Assembly (NCBI RefSeq): GCF_001428245.1
Contig: NZ_LMRV01000044.1
Location: forward strand, 923 to 64,922
Reading direction: 5' to 3'
Length of the DNA: 64,000 nucleotides
DNA from: Paenibacillus sp. Soil522
GTDB lineage: Bacteria > Bacillota > Bacilli > Paenibacillales > Paenibacillaceae
Program-made: the position numbers and the translations under genes
Part shown: piece after piece, positions 27,531 to 35,990 of the stretch
Position numbering within the stretch: position 1 is the first letter of the stretch
Layout of the letters: every line of letters begins with the position of its first letter
Notes under the pieces: generated by a model
What the model was told of the DNA's origin: nothing
Seen by the model: only the letters and a program-made list of their open reading frames with translations
Database searches by the model: none

Positions 27531-29134
27531 GGCGTACGGCAGTCCAAGCAGTCCAAGCGGGCACGGCTTTATTTGCTGCTATTGTCATCCTTGTATTCGT
27601 CTACATGTGTCTGCGTTATGCAAGCCCAATTGCACGCACTTGGGACGAGGTTGATTTTGCGCTTGCTTTGCACCGGTATGATTTGCTTGCCATGCAGCCG
27701 CATTTCCCAGGCTACCCTTATTTTATTCTCGGCGCTTCCTTTATCCACCGCTGGATTGAAGACCCCGTTCAAGCGTTATCCGTATTCAACACGCTTGCGG
27801 CGTTAAGCTCAGCCATTCCGATGGCGCTTCTGGCGCGCCGCATTACAGGCTCCTGGGACAAAGGCTTGTTGTTTGCCGCATTTGTCCTGACGAGTCCCTA
27901 TTTGTGGCTGATGTCTGCGCGGCCAATGTCCGAATGTGCCGGCATTGCCGTGCTTTGGTGGTATTTATGGAGCATCAGCGCAGCATTGGCGCGTCCAAAA
28001 TCAGTAGTCCGGTATTTGCTTCCGATGCTGATGTTCGGATTTCTGATGGGGACGCGCCTTTCTTTTTTTCCATTCGGGCTTGCGCTCCTTCCGCTTTGGA
28101 TGGACCAATACAAGCAAGGCGGGAAAAGATACAAGAGGCTGGCGCTGTCCGCTGCTGTTTTTTTGTCGGCTCAGCTCGTCTGGGTCGTCGGACTGGCGCT
28201 GTCGGAGGGAACCGTATCCGGCTTCTGGAAGCTTTCCCTTGCCTTTGTGGAAGGCCATTTCTCGGAGTGGGGAGGTGGAGTCACTTCCTCAAGTATGGCG
28301 TTTGGTCCGCGAATACTAAAGCTGCTCGGCTCTAATCTGATCGATCATGCGCTGCTTGGACGGTCCCTTGCCGCCGGCATCCTGCTTGGGCTGCTTCTGC
28401 TCGCTACGGCCGCAGGGCTTTGGCTGCGGAGAGAGGGGCAGAGGAGCTTCTCTTCTATGGACGGCGATCATGACAGCCCAGCCCTGGAGAAACGGACGAC
28501 TTCGGACATGGAATACGTAAACCGGTCTTATTATGGATGGCTTGCCGCATGCACCTTGTTTTATTTATTGTGGGCGCTATTCGGTCAAAATATCGAGAAG
28601 CCGCGCCACATTGCCCCAATAGCTGGTCCGCTGCTGTTCTTTATCTACTGCACAGCGATAAACACTGCTTCGTCGCTTTGGCAAGATCAGCCCGCGAAGC
28701 CATTCCATCGTGCATTCGCTATCCCCGTGGTCATCCATGCTTTGCTGCTTGTCCTGATTGCCGCCCAGATTGTTAACGGGGCAAATCTGCTTCAGCGTCA
28801 GGCTGCCGAGGTTCCGGCCGTGTATCAGCTTCACCGGTATGCAAGCGCGCTAAAGGAGCCTTTCGTGCTGTACACCTGGGAGGAAACGCGCGTGCTGCAA
28901 TATTTGGAGGCGGGGTACGAGCATGAGCGGATCTTCACTTATGAGTATTTTAAGGCGACAGCGGCCGCTGTCGCGGAACGGCGGGTGCTGCTTACGGATC
29001 ATGTCGTGCAAGGATTCGAACAGCAGGGGCAGCATGTGCGGGAACATGTGAAACCGATCGCACAGTTTCATTCGGATCCTTTATTTGATCCGGTTTACGC
29101 GGACATCACCTTATACGAGTGGGTTGAAAAATGA
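27527..29134 (+). CDS. GT-C (GT39/ArnT-like) membrane glycosyltransferase
   Basis: This 535-residue polytopic protein has about 10 to 12 membrane helices. An acidic pair in the first outside loop (ARTWDEVDFALALHRYD) is the metal or substrate motif of GT-C transferases that use polyprenyl-phosphate sugars. FPGYPYFILGASFIH is also typical. It overlaps the GT2 gene by four bases. Together the two suggest transfer of a sugar onto a protein, lipid or wall polymer outside the membrane. The acceptor is unknown. Confidence 0.72.
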   Translation: MRRTAVQAVQAGTALFAAIVILVFVYMCLRYASPIARTWDEVDFALALHRYDLLAMQPHFPGYPYFILGASFIHRWIEDPVQALSVFNTLAALSSAIPMALLARRITGSWDKGLLFAAFVLTSPYLWLMSARPMSECAGIAVLWWYLWSISAALARPKSVVRYLLPMLMFGFLMGTRLSFFPFGLALLPLWMDQYKQGGKRYKRLALSAAVFLSAQLVWVVGLALSEGTVSGFWKLSLAFVEGHFSEWGGGVTSSSMAFGPRILKLLGSNLIDHALLGRSLAAGILLGLLLLATAAGLWLRREGQRSFSSMDGDHDSPALEKRTTSDMEYVNRSYYGWLAACTLFYLLWALFGQNIEKPRHIAPIAGPLLFFIYCTAINTASSLWQDQPAKPFHRAFAIPVVIHALLLVLIAAQIVNGANLLQRQAAEVPAVYQLHRYASALKEPFVLYTWEETRVLQYLEAGYEHERIFTYEYFKATAAAVAERRVLLTDHVVQGFEQQGQHVREHVKPIAQFHSDPLFDPVYADITLYEWVEK

Positions 29135-29157
29135 TGACATTGTCATCATTTTTTTTT
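29131..29157 (+). terminator. Terminator overlapping the GT-C stop codon
   Basis: ATGATGAC pairs with GTCATCAT around a three-base loop, followed by nine T. The stop codon lies inside the stem. Confidence 0.8.
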
Positions 29158-29216
29158 ATTTAATCAACATTTTCGATTAAAGATCCATCGTGTGAAAAAT
29201 ATAGCTAACACAGCTA

Positions 29217-29245
29217 TTGACGGATTGGTCGATAATGATTATCAT
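29217..29245 (+). promoter_or_regulatory. Fur box over the promoter of the FTR1 iron operon
   Basis: TTGACG (29217-29222) and TATCAT (29240-29245) form a promoter with a 17-bp spacer. CGATAAT-G-ATTATCA (29230-29244) matches the 7-1-7 Fur core TGATAAT-N-ATTATCA at 13 of 14 specified bases, and it overlaps the -10. Repression by iron-loaded Fur is therefore expected. Confidence 0.75.
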
Positions 29246-29288
29246 TACAACTTGTGAGTGAGAATTATGATCAACGAGAGGTGATGAG

Positions 29289-30386
29289 ATGAAACGTTGG
29301 CTGCTATGCGTTCTTCTCTTGGTTACTGTAGCGTTATATATCGCGCCGTCCCAAGCGCTGGCCTATTCTTACGGGGATGCCAATACGGAAGATATTGCTG
29401 AAACGTTCAAATTGGTAGAAGCGAGTTTAGCAGGCGCATCGCCTAATTGGAAGTCTGCGGAAGAAGCTTATAAAGTACGGAGACCGGAAATGGTTTCGCA
29501 TTTCGGCGAATCGGTCGCGGCAACGCTTGATAACAATTTCAAGGACAAGAATGCCAAGCTTACTACAGCCAATTTCAAAGCTGTGCTCGTAATGAATCTG
29601 GATCGACGCTTCACTTATGCGATCAAGGGATTCGACGATTATGCCCAAACGAAGCTGCTCCTCGCGAAAGCAAAAGCGACGTTTGATACATTGAAGCCTT
29701 ATATCGGCTCTAAGTCTGATGAAATAAATGCGGCATTCAATGAGGCTCTTGAAGCGCTCGGAAATCCGGGACTGTTCGGAGTCGGCCAAAAAGCAGCGGA
29801 GCCGGATGTATTTAAGAAAAAGGTGAATTATATTTACGGCGTCGTGAAGCCTCTGTTTCCTTACAAGGCTTCCGCAAAGCCTGCTGCAACGCAGAAACCT
29901 GCCGCGACAGCGAAGCCAGCAGCAACGTCAAAGCCTGCAGCGACTGTGAAGCCTGCTGCAACTCTAAAGCCTGCTGCAACACAAAAGCCTGCTGAAGAGC
30001 AGCAACAGCAAACCAAGCCGACGGAAAACGTGGAAAATGAAGCGCCTGCCGCAACTGCGGTTACAGAAGCGGAAACGGTAAAACCGTCTGCCGAAGCTGA
30101 CGCCGCGAAGGACGGCGCTGAAGCGGATGCCGCTGCAACTGCAACACCCGCACCTGCTGCCGAGAGTGAGACAGTGGAATCTGCAGAGCAGAATGCGACT
30201 GAAGCGGAAGCAGCTGCTTCAACCGACAGCAGTGTAGTCGAGGAATCGGGCAAGGAGCTCGCGGCGCATGCGCCGATGGAGCATGCCGACAAAACGAATC
30301 CTGTGGTAACCGTTTCGGTTATCGGCGGTGTTGTATTGCTGGCTGGCGCAGGCATTTGGCTTGCCCGCAAAAAGAAATGGTTATAA
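29289..30386 (+). CDS. Exported, membrane-anchored iron-operon protein with KPAAT repeats
   Basis: This 365-residue protein has a signal peptide (1-25), an alpha-helical domain (about 30-190) and a tandem Lys-Pro-Ala-Ala-Thr repeat stretch (about 196-236, seven or so units). An acidic Ala/Glu-rich spacer follows, then a C-terminal membrane helix with a basic tail (VSVIGGVVLLAGAGIWLARK). No LPXTG motif is seen, so the anchor is the helix. The helical domain looks related to the N-terminal part of the next gene's product. First gene behind the Fur box and upstream of the FTR1 permease, it probably handles iron at the cell surface, with the repeats spanning the wall. The biochemical role is inferred from context only. 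Confidence 0.72.
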   Translation: MKRWLLCVLLLVTVALYIAPSQALAYSYGDANTEDIAETFKLVEASLAGASPNWKSAEEAYKVRRPEMVSHFGESVAATLDNNFKDKNAKLTTANFKAVLVMNLDRRFTYAIKGFDDYAQTKLLLAKAKATFDTLKPYIGSKSDEINAAFNEALEALGNPGLFGVGQKAAEPDVFKKKVNYIYGVVKPLFPYKASAKPAATQKPAATAKPAATSKPAATVKPAATLKPAATQKPAEEQQQQTKPTENVENEAPAATAVTEAETVKPSAEADAAKDGAEADAAATATPAPAAESETVESAEQNATEAEAAASTDSSVVEESGKELAAHAPMEHADKTNPVVTVSVIGGVVLLAGAGIWLARKKKWL

Positions 30387-30411
30387 ATAAAAAAATTTGG
30401 GAGAGATTAAG

Positions 30412-31893
30412 ATGCGCAAATGGTTGTCAATGATTTTAAGCGTTTCGCTAGTGCTTTCATCCTTCTTCACTTTAGGCTCCGCCGTAAGTGCGGCAAGCAA
30501 GTTCGAGATTACCGAAGATGCGGCTATAGCTGCACGGATCAAGGATTTCGCTGATATTAAAGCATTATTTACGGACAATACCGATTTGAGCGCTGTAAAG
30601 AAGTTTTATGCAGATAAATTCCAAACCGAAGTAAAACGGATCGATGCGAATATTAAACCTGACGATCCGAAAATCGACGAGAACATTTCGATCGTTCTGG
30701 ACAATGCGATCGCAGGCACTCTGAATGTAGGTCAAGCCAAGCAAGCGATCGATAAGGGATTGCAGTGGTATTTCTACTTCGCTATCCGCGACTTAATTAA
30801 CAATCAGGTTAGACCTGCGCTCAAAAGCGGCGATAATGCGAAGGCTCAAACGGAATTCTACAAAGTTGTTCAAATTTACGAGGGTGTCCTGCAAGCCACG
30901 GTTGTAAAACGTGATAACTCCTACAGCCTACATATGGCCGACATTCTAAATGGCACGATCGAGCAGCTGCTTAGCGACCTTGCAAGCGGCAAAGCGGATG
31001 ATTTCAACGTTCACCGCCAGGTGCTGGACAAGACGCTGATCAAAACCTTTGCGCTCGCTCTTCATACGTACGCGAAGAACATCCCGACAAAACCGGCTGC
31101 CGATCAACCGGCTGCGATGACCGAAGGTTATTTTTTCTACATGGCAGTATATACCTACCTGAAAGGCGGCAGCGCGGCGGACGCCGATTATATCCGCAAC
31201 GTTTTCGCATCAGGAGATGCCAGCAAAGTCAACTTAGAAAAAATTCAGGATGCCATGCAGCGTGCGATGATCGGAAAAGTATCCGAGTACGTGAACCAAG
31301 CTTTTGTAAAGCTGGAAGCAGGCGATTTGCAAGGGGCGCGCGGATACGCGATGGAAGGAAATATGTTCCTTTCGGCTCAGGAAGTGTTCCTAGGCGCTGA
31401 GAAATATGCGGCAGCGGCTGCATACGCACAGCAATTCGCTGATGCGGTGGACAAATCTGATCTTGCATCCGCCAAGAAGCATGCTTTCCAAGTGCTGAAG
31501 TTTCTGGTGGTGAAAGACGGCGTACAATTGAAGGTTAACGTCAAAACATATCAAGTTAACGGCAAGGATGTTTCTGCGGATGCCGCGCCTTATATCAACG
31601 TGAAAACGAGCCGCACTCTTGTACCTGTTCGCGTAATCGCAGAGGCAATCGATGCAGAAGTAAGCTACGATGCGGCTGCCAAAAAAGTGAGCATTGTAAA
31701 AGACGGCAAAACGACTGACATCAAGATCGGTTCGGACCAAGTTGTCCAAAACGGCGAAGTAAATGCGGATGTGAAGCTGGATCAGCCTGTACTTGTGAAT
31801 AACGGAAGATCGTTTATTCCGCTTCGCGCTGTGGCGGAACTGTTCGGCAAAGGTGTATTTTATGATAAAGGTGAAATCATTATCCTTCGATAA
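30412..31893 (+). CDS. Exported iron-operon protein with copper-amine-oxidase-like stalk
   Basis: This 493-residue protein has a signal peptide (about 1-28) and a long helical region (about 35-360). The helical region seems to hold two copies of a module like that in the preceding product. A C-terminal copper-amine-oxidase N-terminal-like domain follows (about 375-493, with RTLVPVRVIAEAIDAEVSYD and GRSFIPLRAVAELFGKGVFY). That stalk domain is common in surface proteins of Paenibacillus and is not evidence of amine oxidase activity. ATG 30412 is preferred, with GGGAGAG just upstream. It lies between the anchored protein and the FTR1 permease, so a role in delivering iron to the permease is plausible. 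Confidence 0.75.
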   Translation: MRKWLSMILSVSLVLSSFFTLGSAVSAASKFEITEDAAIAARIKDFADIKALFTDNTDLSAVKKFYADKFQTEVKRIDANIKPDDPKIDENISIVLDNAIAGTLNVGQAKQAIDKGLQWYFYFAIRDLINNQVRPALKSGDNAKAQTEFYKVVQIYEGVLQATVVKRDNSYSLHMADILNGTIEQLLSDLASGKADDFNVHRQVLDKTLIKTFALALHTYAKNIPTKPAADQPAAMTEGYFFYMAVYTYLKGGSAADADYIRNVFASGDASKVNLEKIQDAMQRAMIGKVSEYVNQAFVKLEAGDLQGARGYAMEGNMFLSAQEVFLGAEKYAAAAAYAQQFADAVDKSDLASAKKHAFQVLKFLVVKDGVQLKVNVKTYQVNGKDVSADAAPYINVKTSRTLVPVRVIAEAIDAEVSYDAAAKKVSIVKDGKTTDIKIGSDQVVQNGEVNADVKLDQPVLVNNGRSFIPLRAVAELFGKGVFYDKGEIIILR

Positions 31894-31914
31894 GTGAATC
31901 AAATGAACGAGGAG

Positions 31915-31947
31915 ACACTTGCGCCTAATGGCGCAGGTGTTTTCCTT
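31915..31947 (+). terminator. Attenuator-like hairpin inside the iron operon
   Basis: ACACTTGCGCC pairs with GGCGCAGGTGT around a four-base loop and is followed by TTTTCCTT. It lies between the stalk-protein gene and the FTR1 gene and could reduce read-through, giving more surface protein than permease. Confidence 0.6.
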
Positions 31948-31981
31948 GCAATTATGCTAGTACAGAGCAGGAGATGGAAAC

Positions 31982-32896
31982 ATGGATTTACAGGCGTTTT
32001 TGATCACCTTTCGCGAGGCGCTGGAAGCTATTTTGATCGTTGGGGTTATACTAACCTATCTGACCCGGATCGAACAAACGCACTGGCATAAATGGGTTTG
32101 GGTCGGTGTAGTGCTTGCATTGGCGGCGAGCTACGGCGTTGCGCTTGCCTTCCAGATCATTTTTACCGGGTTCGCGAGCATAGGCAGCCAAAATTATTTG
32201 AAAATCGGAATTATGCTTGTGTCCTGCGGATTATTGACCCATATGGTTATGTTTATGAGCCGGCAGGGTGATATGCAGGGGAAAGTGCAAAATAAAATTG
32301 CTTCCATATTAACGGTTGGAGGCATCGTAAATATGGTGCTGCACTCGTTTCTCGTAGTGGTGCGTGAAGGGGTGGAAACGGTCTTTTTCTTTGCCGCGAT
32401 TACAGGAGGAGATATCCAGAAGGCGCTGCAAAGCTGGGGTGCGCTGGGGGGCCTTATTTTGGCTTTCGTTGTCGGCTATTTATTTTTCAAGGGCACCAAA
32501 AAGATCAGCCTGCGCACGTTTTTCAGAATCACCTCCGTATTTCTTATGATGATTTCGGCGGGGCTTCTGGTGCAGGCAGTCGGCATTATGCAGGATCTCG
32601 GCATCATTGGCAGCATTTACCGGACTGCGGGAGGAGAGATCGGAGAAGTATATAATATTACGGCATTTATGCCGGAGCATCCGATCGATGAAATGCAATA
32701 TGTTCGTGACACCGGCAGCCAGCCGCTGGTCAACGGTCAAGTAGGGATTTTTATGAAAGCATTTTTGGGCTACACCCAAAATCCTTCCGTGGAAGAGTTT
32801 TTGTTATACTGGGGTTATTATTTCTTTCTGTTTGTTCTGCTCGCCGTTCAGCGAAAACGCATCGTGATGGAAACAGCCGTAAAATCAGCAGCATGA
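31982..32896 (+). CDS. efeU: FTR1-family high-affinity iron permease
   Basis: This 304-residue protein has seven membrane helices and both iron-site motifs of the FTR1/EfeU family: R11-E-A-L-E15 in the first helix and R128-E-G-V-E132 in the fourth. Members import ferric iron produced by a coupled oxidase, or ferrous iron in bacteria. No EfeB-type peroxidase or EfeO-type M75 protein was recognised next to it. Instead two exported helical proteins precede it in the operon. The Fur box upstream supports iron control. The UDP-sugar dehydrogenase-like gene begins 19 bp downstream. Confidence 0.9.
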   Translation: MDLQAFLITFREALEAILIVGVILTYLTRIEQTHWHKWVWVGVVLALAASYGVALAFQIIFTGFASIGSQNYLKIGIMLVSCGLLTHMVMFMSRQGDMQGKVQNKIASILTVGGIVNMVLHSFLVVVREGVETVFFFAAITGGDIQKALQSWGALGGLILAFVVGYLFFKGTKKISLRTFFRITSVFLMMISAGLLVQAVGIMQDLGIIGSIYRTAGGEIGEVYNITAFMPEHPIDEMQYVRDTGSQPLVNGQVGIFMKAFLGYTQNPSVEEFLLYWGYYFFLFVLLAVQRKRIVMETAVKSAA

Positions 32897-32915
32897 TATG
32901 GAGCGTGAAAAGGCG

Positions 32916-33683
32916 ATGAAGGTCGGCATTGTCGGATATGGTCATGTCGGTAAAGCGATGTGTGAACTTTTTCCGGACGCAATCGTTTATGATGAGCCAT
33001 TGAACATGGGTACCAGGGAAGACGTGAACGGCTGCGATGTTGCATTCGTATGTGTGCCGACGCCGCAGCTTTCAAACGGAAAATGCGATTCCTCCATCGT
33101 AGAGGAGGTTTTGGCATGGCTGCAGGCGGCGTTAATTGTAATCAGATCAACGGTCCCTGTCGGATTTACGGATGAGCAGAAACAGATAACAGGGAAGCGG
33201 ATCGTATTTCATCCGGAATATTACGGGGAGACCGCGAGCCATCCCTTTGCCACTCTCAGTCAGCGCACCTGGCTGGCGTTCGGCGGAGCTCAGGAAGATA
33301 TAAGCATCGCGGTCCGCGCTTATCAGAAGGTGTACAATGCCGAGGTAAAGCTGGTGCTGACTGACGCCAAAACAGCAGAGCTGGCGAAATATATGGAAAA
33401 TTGCTTTCTGGCCATGAAGGTTACTTTTTGCAACGAATTTTATGATATTGCGAAAGCCTTTGATATCAACTATAACGAGCTGCGCGAAGTATGGCTTGAA
33501 GATCCGAGGATTGGCAGAAGCCACACGTTTGTTTATGAGGACAATCGGGGATTTTCCGGGAAATGTTTGCCCAAAGATGTGAACGGTTTAATTGAAATGG
33601 CCAATGAAAAAAACGTGAATGTCGATTTGATGAAGTCTGTGCGGGACAAAAACGAGGATTGGCGGCGTTTTTATGACAAGTAA
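32916..33683 (+). CDS. Short UDP-glucose/GDP-mannose dehydrogenase-like protein
   Basis: This 255-residue protein has the NAD Rossmann start MKVGIVGYGHVGKAMCELF, the STVPVGFT segment, the middle domain (AELAKYMENCFLAMKVTFCN) and the catalytic Cys motif SGKCLPKDV. Normal UDP-glucose dehydrogenases have about 400 to 450 residues. This one ends after the active-site region and lacks the C-terminal nucleotide-sugar binding domain. A frame starting at ATG 32898 would add six residues but has no ribosome binding site; ATG 32916 is the usual N terminus. Similar short forms occur in phages and some genomes. Function is uncertain. Confidence 0.78.
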   Translation: MKVGIVGYGHVGKAMCELFPDAIVYDEPLNMGTREDVNGCDVAFVCVPTPQLSNGKCDSSIVEEVLAWLQAALIVIRSTVPVGFTDEQKQITGKRIVFHPEYYGETASHPFATLSQRTWLAFGGAQEDISIAVRAYQKVYNAEVKLVLTDAKTAELAKYMENCFLAMKVTFCNEFYDIAKAFDINYNELREVWLEDPRIGRSHTFVYEDNRGFSGKCLPKDVNGLIEMANEKNVNVDLMKSVRDKNEDWRRFYDK

Positions 33684-33709
33684 CGGCAGGCAATGCCGAT
33701 GAATTAATA

Positions 33710-33743
33710 AAGTCTGCGGTATCCTATGCCGCAGACTTTTTTT
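33710..33743. terminator. Bidirectional terminator between convergent genes
   Basis: AAGTCTGCGG pairs exactly with CCGCAGACTT around ATATCCTAT-type loop sequence. It is followed by seven T on the plus strand and preceded by an A-rich run that serves the minus strand. Confidence 0.85.
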
Positions 33744-33777
33744 ATGGTTAAGACTATGCAATTTGATCTTGCAAGCG

Positions 33778-35832
33778 CTAGCTGAGCACAACAACGCCGT
33801 AGCCTTCGAGCGTTACGGTGCCGCTTAACGTTTTGCCGGTAAGGAGGTCGGTTTTTGCTTCACGGAGCGTCAATTCTGCAGACTGCTCGCTGTAGTTGAG
33901 CAGGAAGTGCAGCGGTCCGGCTTCATCCTCGCGTATGGCCAGTTCAACCTCCTTAGGAAGCGTCAGCCAGCCGGCTGCCGGCGATACAAGGCCAAGCCGT
34001 TCAATGATTTGCCCGGCCGATGCTTCGTTGAACACGGCGCCGAAGTACCATGCCTCGCCTTCACCGAAAACGTTCTTCGTTACCGCAGGCTTGCCTGCAT
34101 AATAGTCGGAGGCGTAATGGGCGACCACCTCTACCGAATCGCTCTCCACGAACAATATATCGTTAAATGAATCCGCCCCTGTCAATGCTTCCTCTCCGCC
34201 GCTCCATTTCATGGATGTTGCTGCCCGCGTGCCTTTGATCAAAGTAAACTCTTCGACGGAAATGCCGCATAGTCCAGCCGCCGCCCCCGGGAACGGGCGC
34301 ATGTAGCAGTGGCCGCGCTCATCCTTATAGCCGGTCCGGCAGCCGAAAATGACGATGCCGCCCTCGCGCGTATACTGCTCCAGAAGCGCAGCCGTCTCAT
34401 CGCGCATAATAGCAGGATGCGGGTAGACGAGCACCTTGTAGCGCTTCAAATCTTCAAGCGTCGTACCGCTGCGCACATAGAGCTTATCGCTTGGAATGTG
34501 GCGGCGGGTCAGCGCTTTAAACCAAGCCTTGTCGCTCTGCCAAGCGAACGGGCCGTGCCATACATCGTATTCGCCGTCCCAATCGTTGTCGTAGTCGCTG
34601 AGCAGCGCGATCTCGGCTTTATAGCGGGTACCCGCTATGCGGCTTCCGGCGTGGGCAAGCTCCGCTCCGATTTGTCCGGCCTCGCGCACGCGCCGGTTCG
34701 GCCTATTATGATAATCATTAATGCCATGCCAATAAATTTCATTGCCGACCGTTGCGGTCCGCCAGCGGAAGTAAAGAACCATATTCGCGCCGTGGGCAAT
34801 CGATTGGTACGTCCAGAGGCGCATTTGCCCGGGCTTAGGGGAAGGCATGTCCATCTTGTTAACCCAGCCGCCCGGACCTGACTGCTGCTCCATAATGGTG
34901 AAGTTCGGCGAGATGGAGCGAATCGTCCCGAGGGTTTGGCTCGAGCCTCTGTCAGCCAGCGGGTTTTCTTCATTTTTATCGTAAAAAATCGTTGAGAACT
35001 GCGGATAGGAATCGTAGCTGAAAAAGTCGAGCAGCTCATCGTTCATCCGGTGGCTGTCCAAGTGGCCGAACAGGCCGTTCGTCGTGACCCAGTGATCAGG
35101 CGCGACCTCGCGCAAAATATCTGCCTGCACCTTAGCGAACGAAATGGTGTTATCCGAAATAAAACGCTTCTCGTCCAGCGCCTGATGCGGATTCGGCTGT
35201 TTATGCACCGGCGTCGGACGCGGCAGAAACACCTGCTCCCAGTCCGAATACGTTTGGTTCCAGAAAACGGCCCCCCAGGCTTCGTTCAGCTTTTCCAGCG
35301 TGCCGTATTTCTCCTGCAGCCATATGCGGAACGCATCATGATCGGCAGGCGCGTAAAATTCGCTGATTTCGCAGTTGAATTCATTGTCAATTTGCCAGCC
35401 GATAACGGCCGGATGATTTTTATAGTGCTCAGCCATTTGGCGCGTAATAATCGCGGACAGCTCGCGGTATTTTTGAGAGCTGTAGTTATAATGGCGGCGT
35501 GAGCCGTGGTGCAGTGTCACGCCATTGTGCGTTACATTGAGCACCTCGGGATATTTGTGGGTAAGCCAAGCCGGCGGTGTCGCAGTCGGCGTGCCGACGA
35601 TGACCTTTAGTCCCTGCTTATGGGCAAGTTCAAGCGCGCGGTCGAACAGCTCGAACGAAAAGACGCCCTCCTTCGGCTCGAAAATCGACCAGGCAAACTC
35701 GGCTACGCGAACGACTGACAATCCAAGCTCGCGCATACGGCGGAAATCATCCTCCCACAAGGCTTCCGGCCAATGCTCGGGGTAATAGCAGACGCCCAGG
35801 CGAAATTCTTTTAACGCGTCGGTCTGTTTCAT
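33778..35832 (-). CDS. Beta-galactosidase, GH42
   Basis: This 684-residue intracellular enzyme of family GH42 hydrolyses beta-galactosides, often galacto-oligosaccharides from plant galactan. The acid/base is Glu151 in WQIDNEFNCE and the nucleophile is Glu315 in FTIMEQQSGPGGW. The N-terminal segment LGVCYYPEHWPEALWEDDF is the usual opening, followed by the TIM barrel, trimerisation domain and C-terminal beta domain. AGGAGGAAC precedes the ATG at 35832. An AraC-type regulator is divergent, with 158 bp between them. A dead relative of this gene lies at 15637-15984. Confidence 0.94.
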   Translation of the reverse strand: MKQTDALKEFRLGVCYYPEHWPEALWEDDFRRMRELGLSVVRVAEFAWSIFEPKEGVFSFELFDRALELAHKQGLKVIVGTPTATPPAWLTHKYPEVLNVTHNGVTLHHGSRRHYNYSSQKYRELSAIITRQMAEHYKNHPAVIGWQIDNEFNCEISEFYAPADHDAFRIWLQEKYGTLEKLNEAWGAVFWNQTYSDWEQVFLPRPTPVHKQPNPHQALDEKRFISDNTISFAKVQADILREVAPDHWVTTNGLFGHLDSHRMNDELLDFFSYDSYPQFSTIFYDKNEENPLADRGSSQTLGTIRSISPNFTIMEQQSGPGGWVNKMDMPSPKPGQMRLWTYQSIAHGANMVLYFRWRTATVGNEIYWHGINDYHNRPNRRVREAGQIGAELAHAGSRIAGTRYKAEIALLSDYDNDWDGEYDVWHGPFAWQSDKAWFKALTRRHIPSDKLYVRSGTTLEDLKRYKVLVYPHPAIMRDETAALLEQYTREGGIVIFGCRTGYKDERGHCYMRPFPGAAAGLCGISVEEFTLIKGTRAATSMKWSGGEEALTGADSFNDILFVESDSVEVVAHYASDYYAGKPAVTKNVFGEGEAWYFGAVFNEASAGQIIERLGLVSPAAGWLTLPKEVELAIREDEAGPLHFLLNYSEQSAELTLREAKTDLLTGKTLSGTVTLEGYGVVVLS

Positions 35833-35866
35833 TTCAAGTTCCTCCTAGTGAGTGAAATCTTAATAA

Positions 35867-35968
35867 TGCGAATATATTGCGAATCATTTCTTTCCTTACT
35901 CATTGTAAAATCAAATATATATACGGTAAATGACAATATCCTGCGATTCATGATACAATATTGCGAAC
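35867..35968. promoter_or_regulatory. Four TGCGA repeats in the beta-galactosidase/AraC control region
   Basis: TGCGAAT occurs at 35867 and 35878 (11 bp apart), TGCGATT at 35942 and TGCGAAC at 35962 (20 bp apart). Repeats of this kind, one helical turn or two turns apart, fit AraC-type half-sites. The pairs sit close to the beta-galactosidase start and close to the regulator start. Confidence 0.5.
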
Positions 35969-35990
35969 TTAATGAAGGGGGCTGGAAGCG

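Noticed and set aside
29861..30370. Leftward 169-codon Ala/Ser-rich frame
   Set aside because: Antisense of the KPAAT and acidic spacer region; low complexity and no ribosome binding site.
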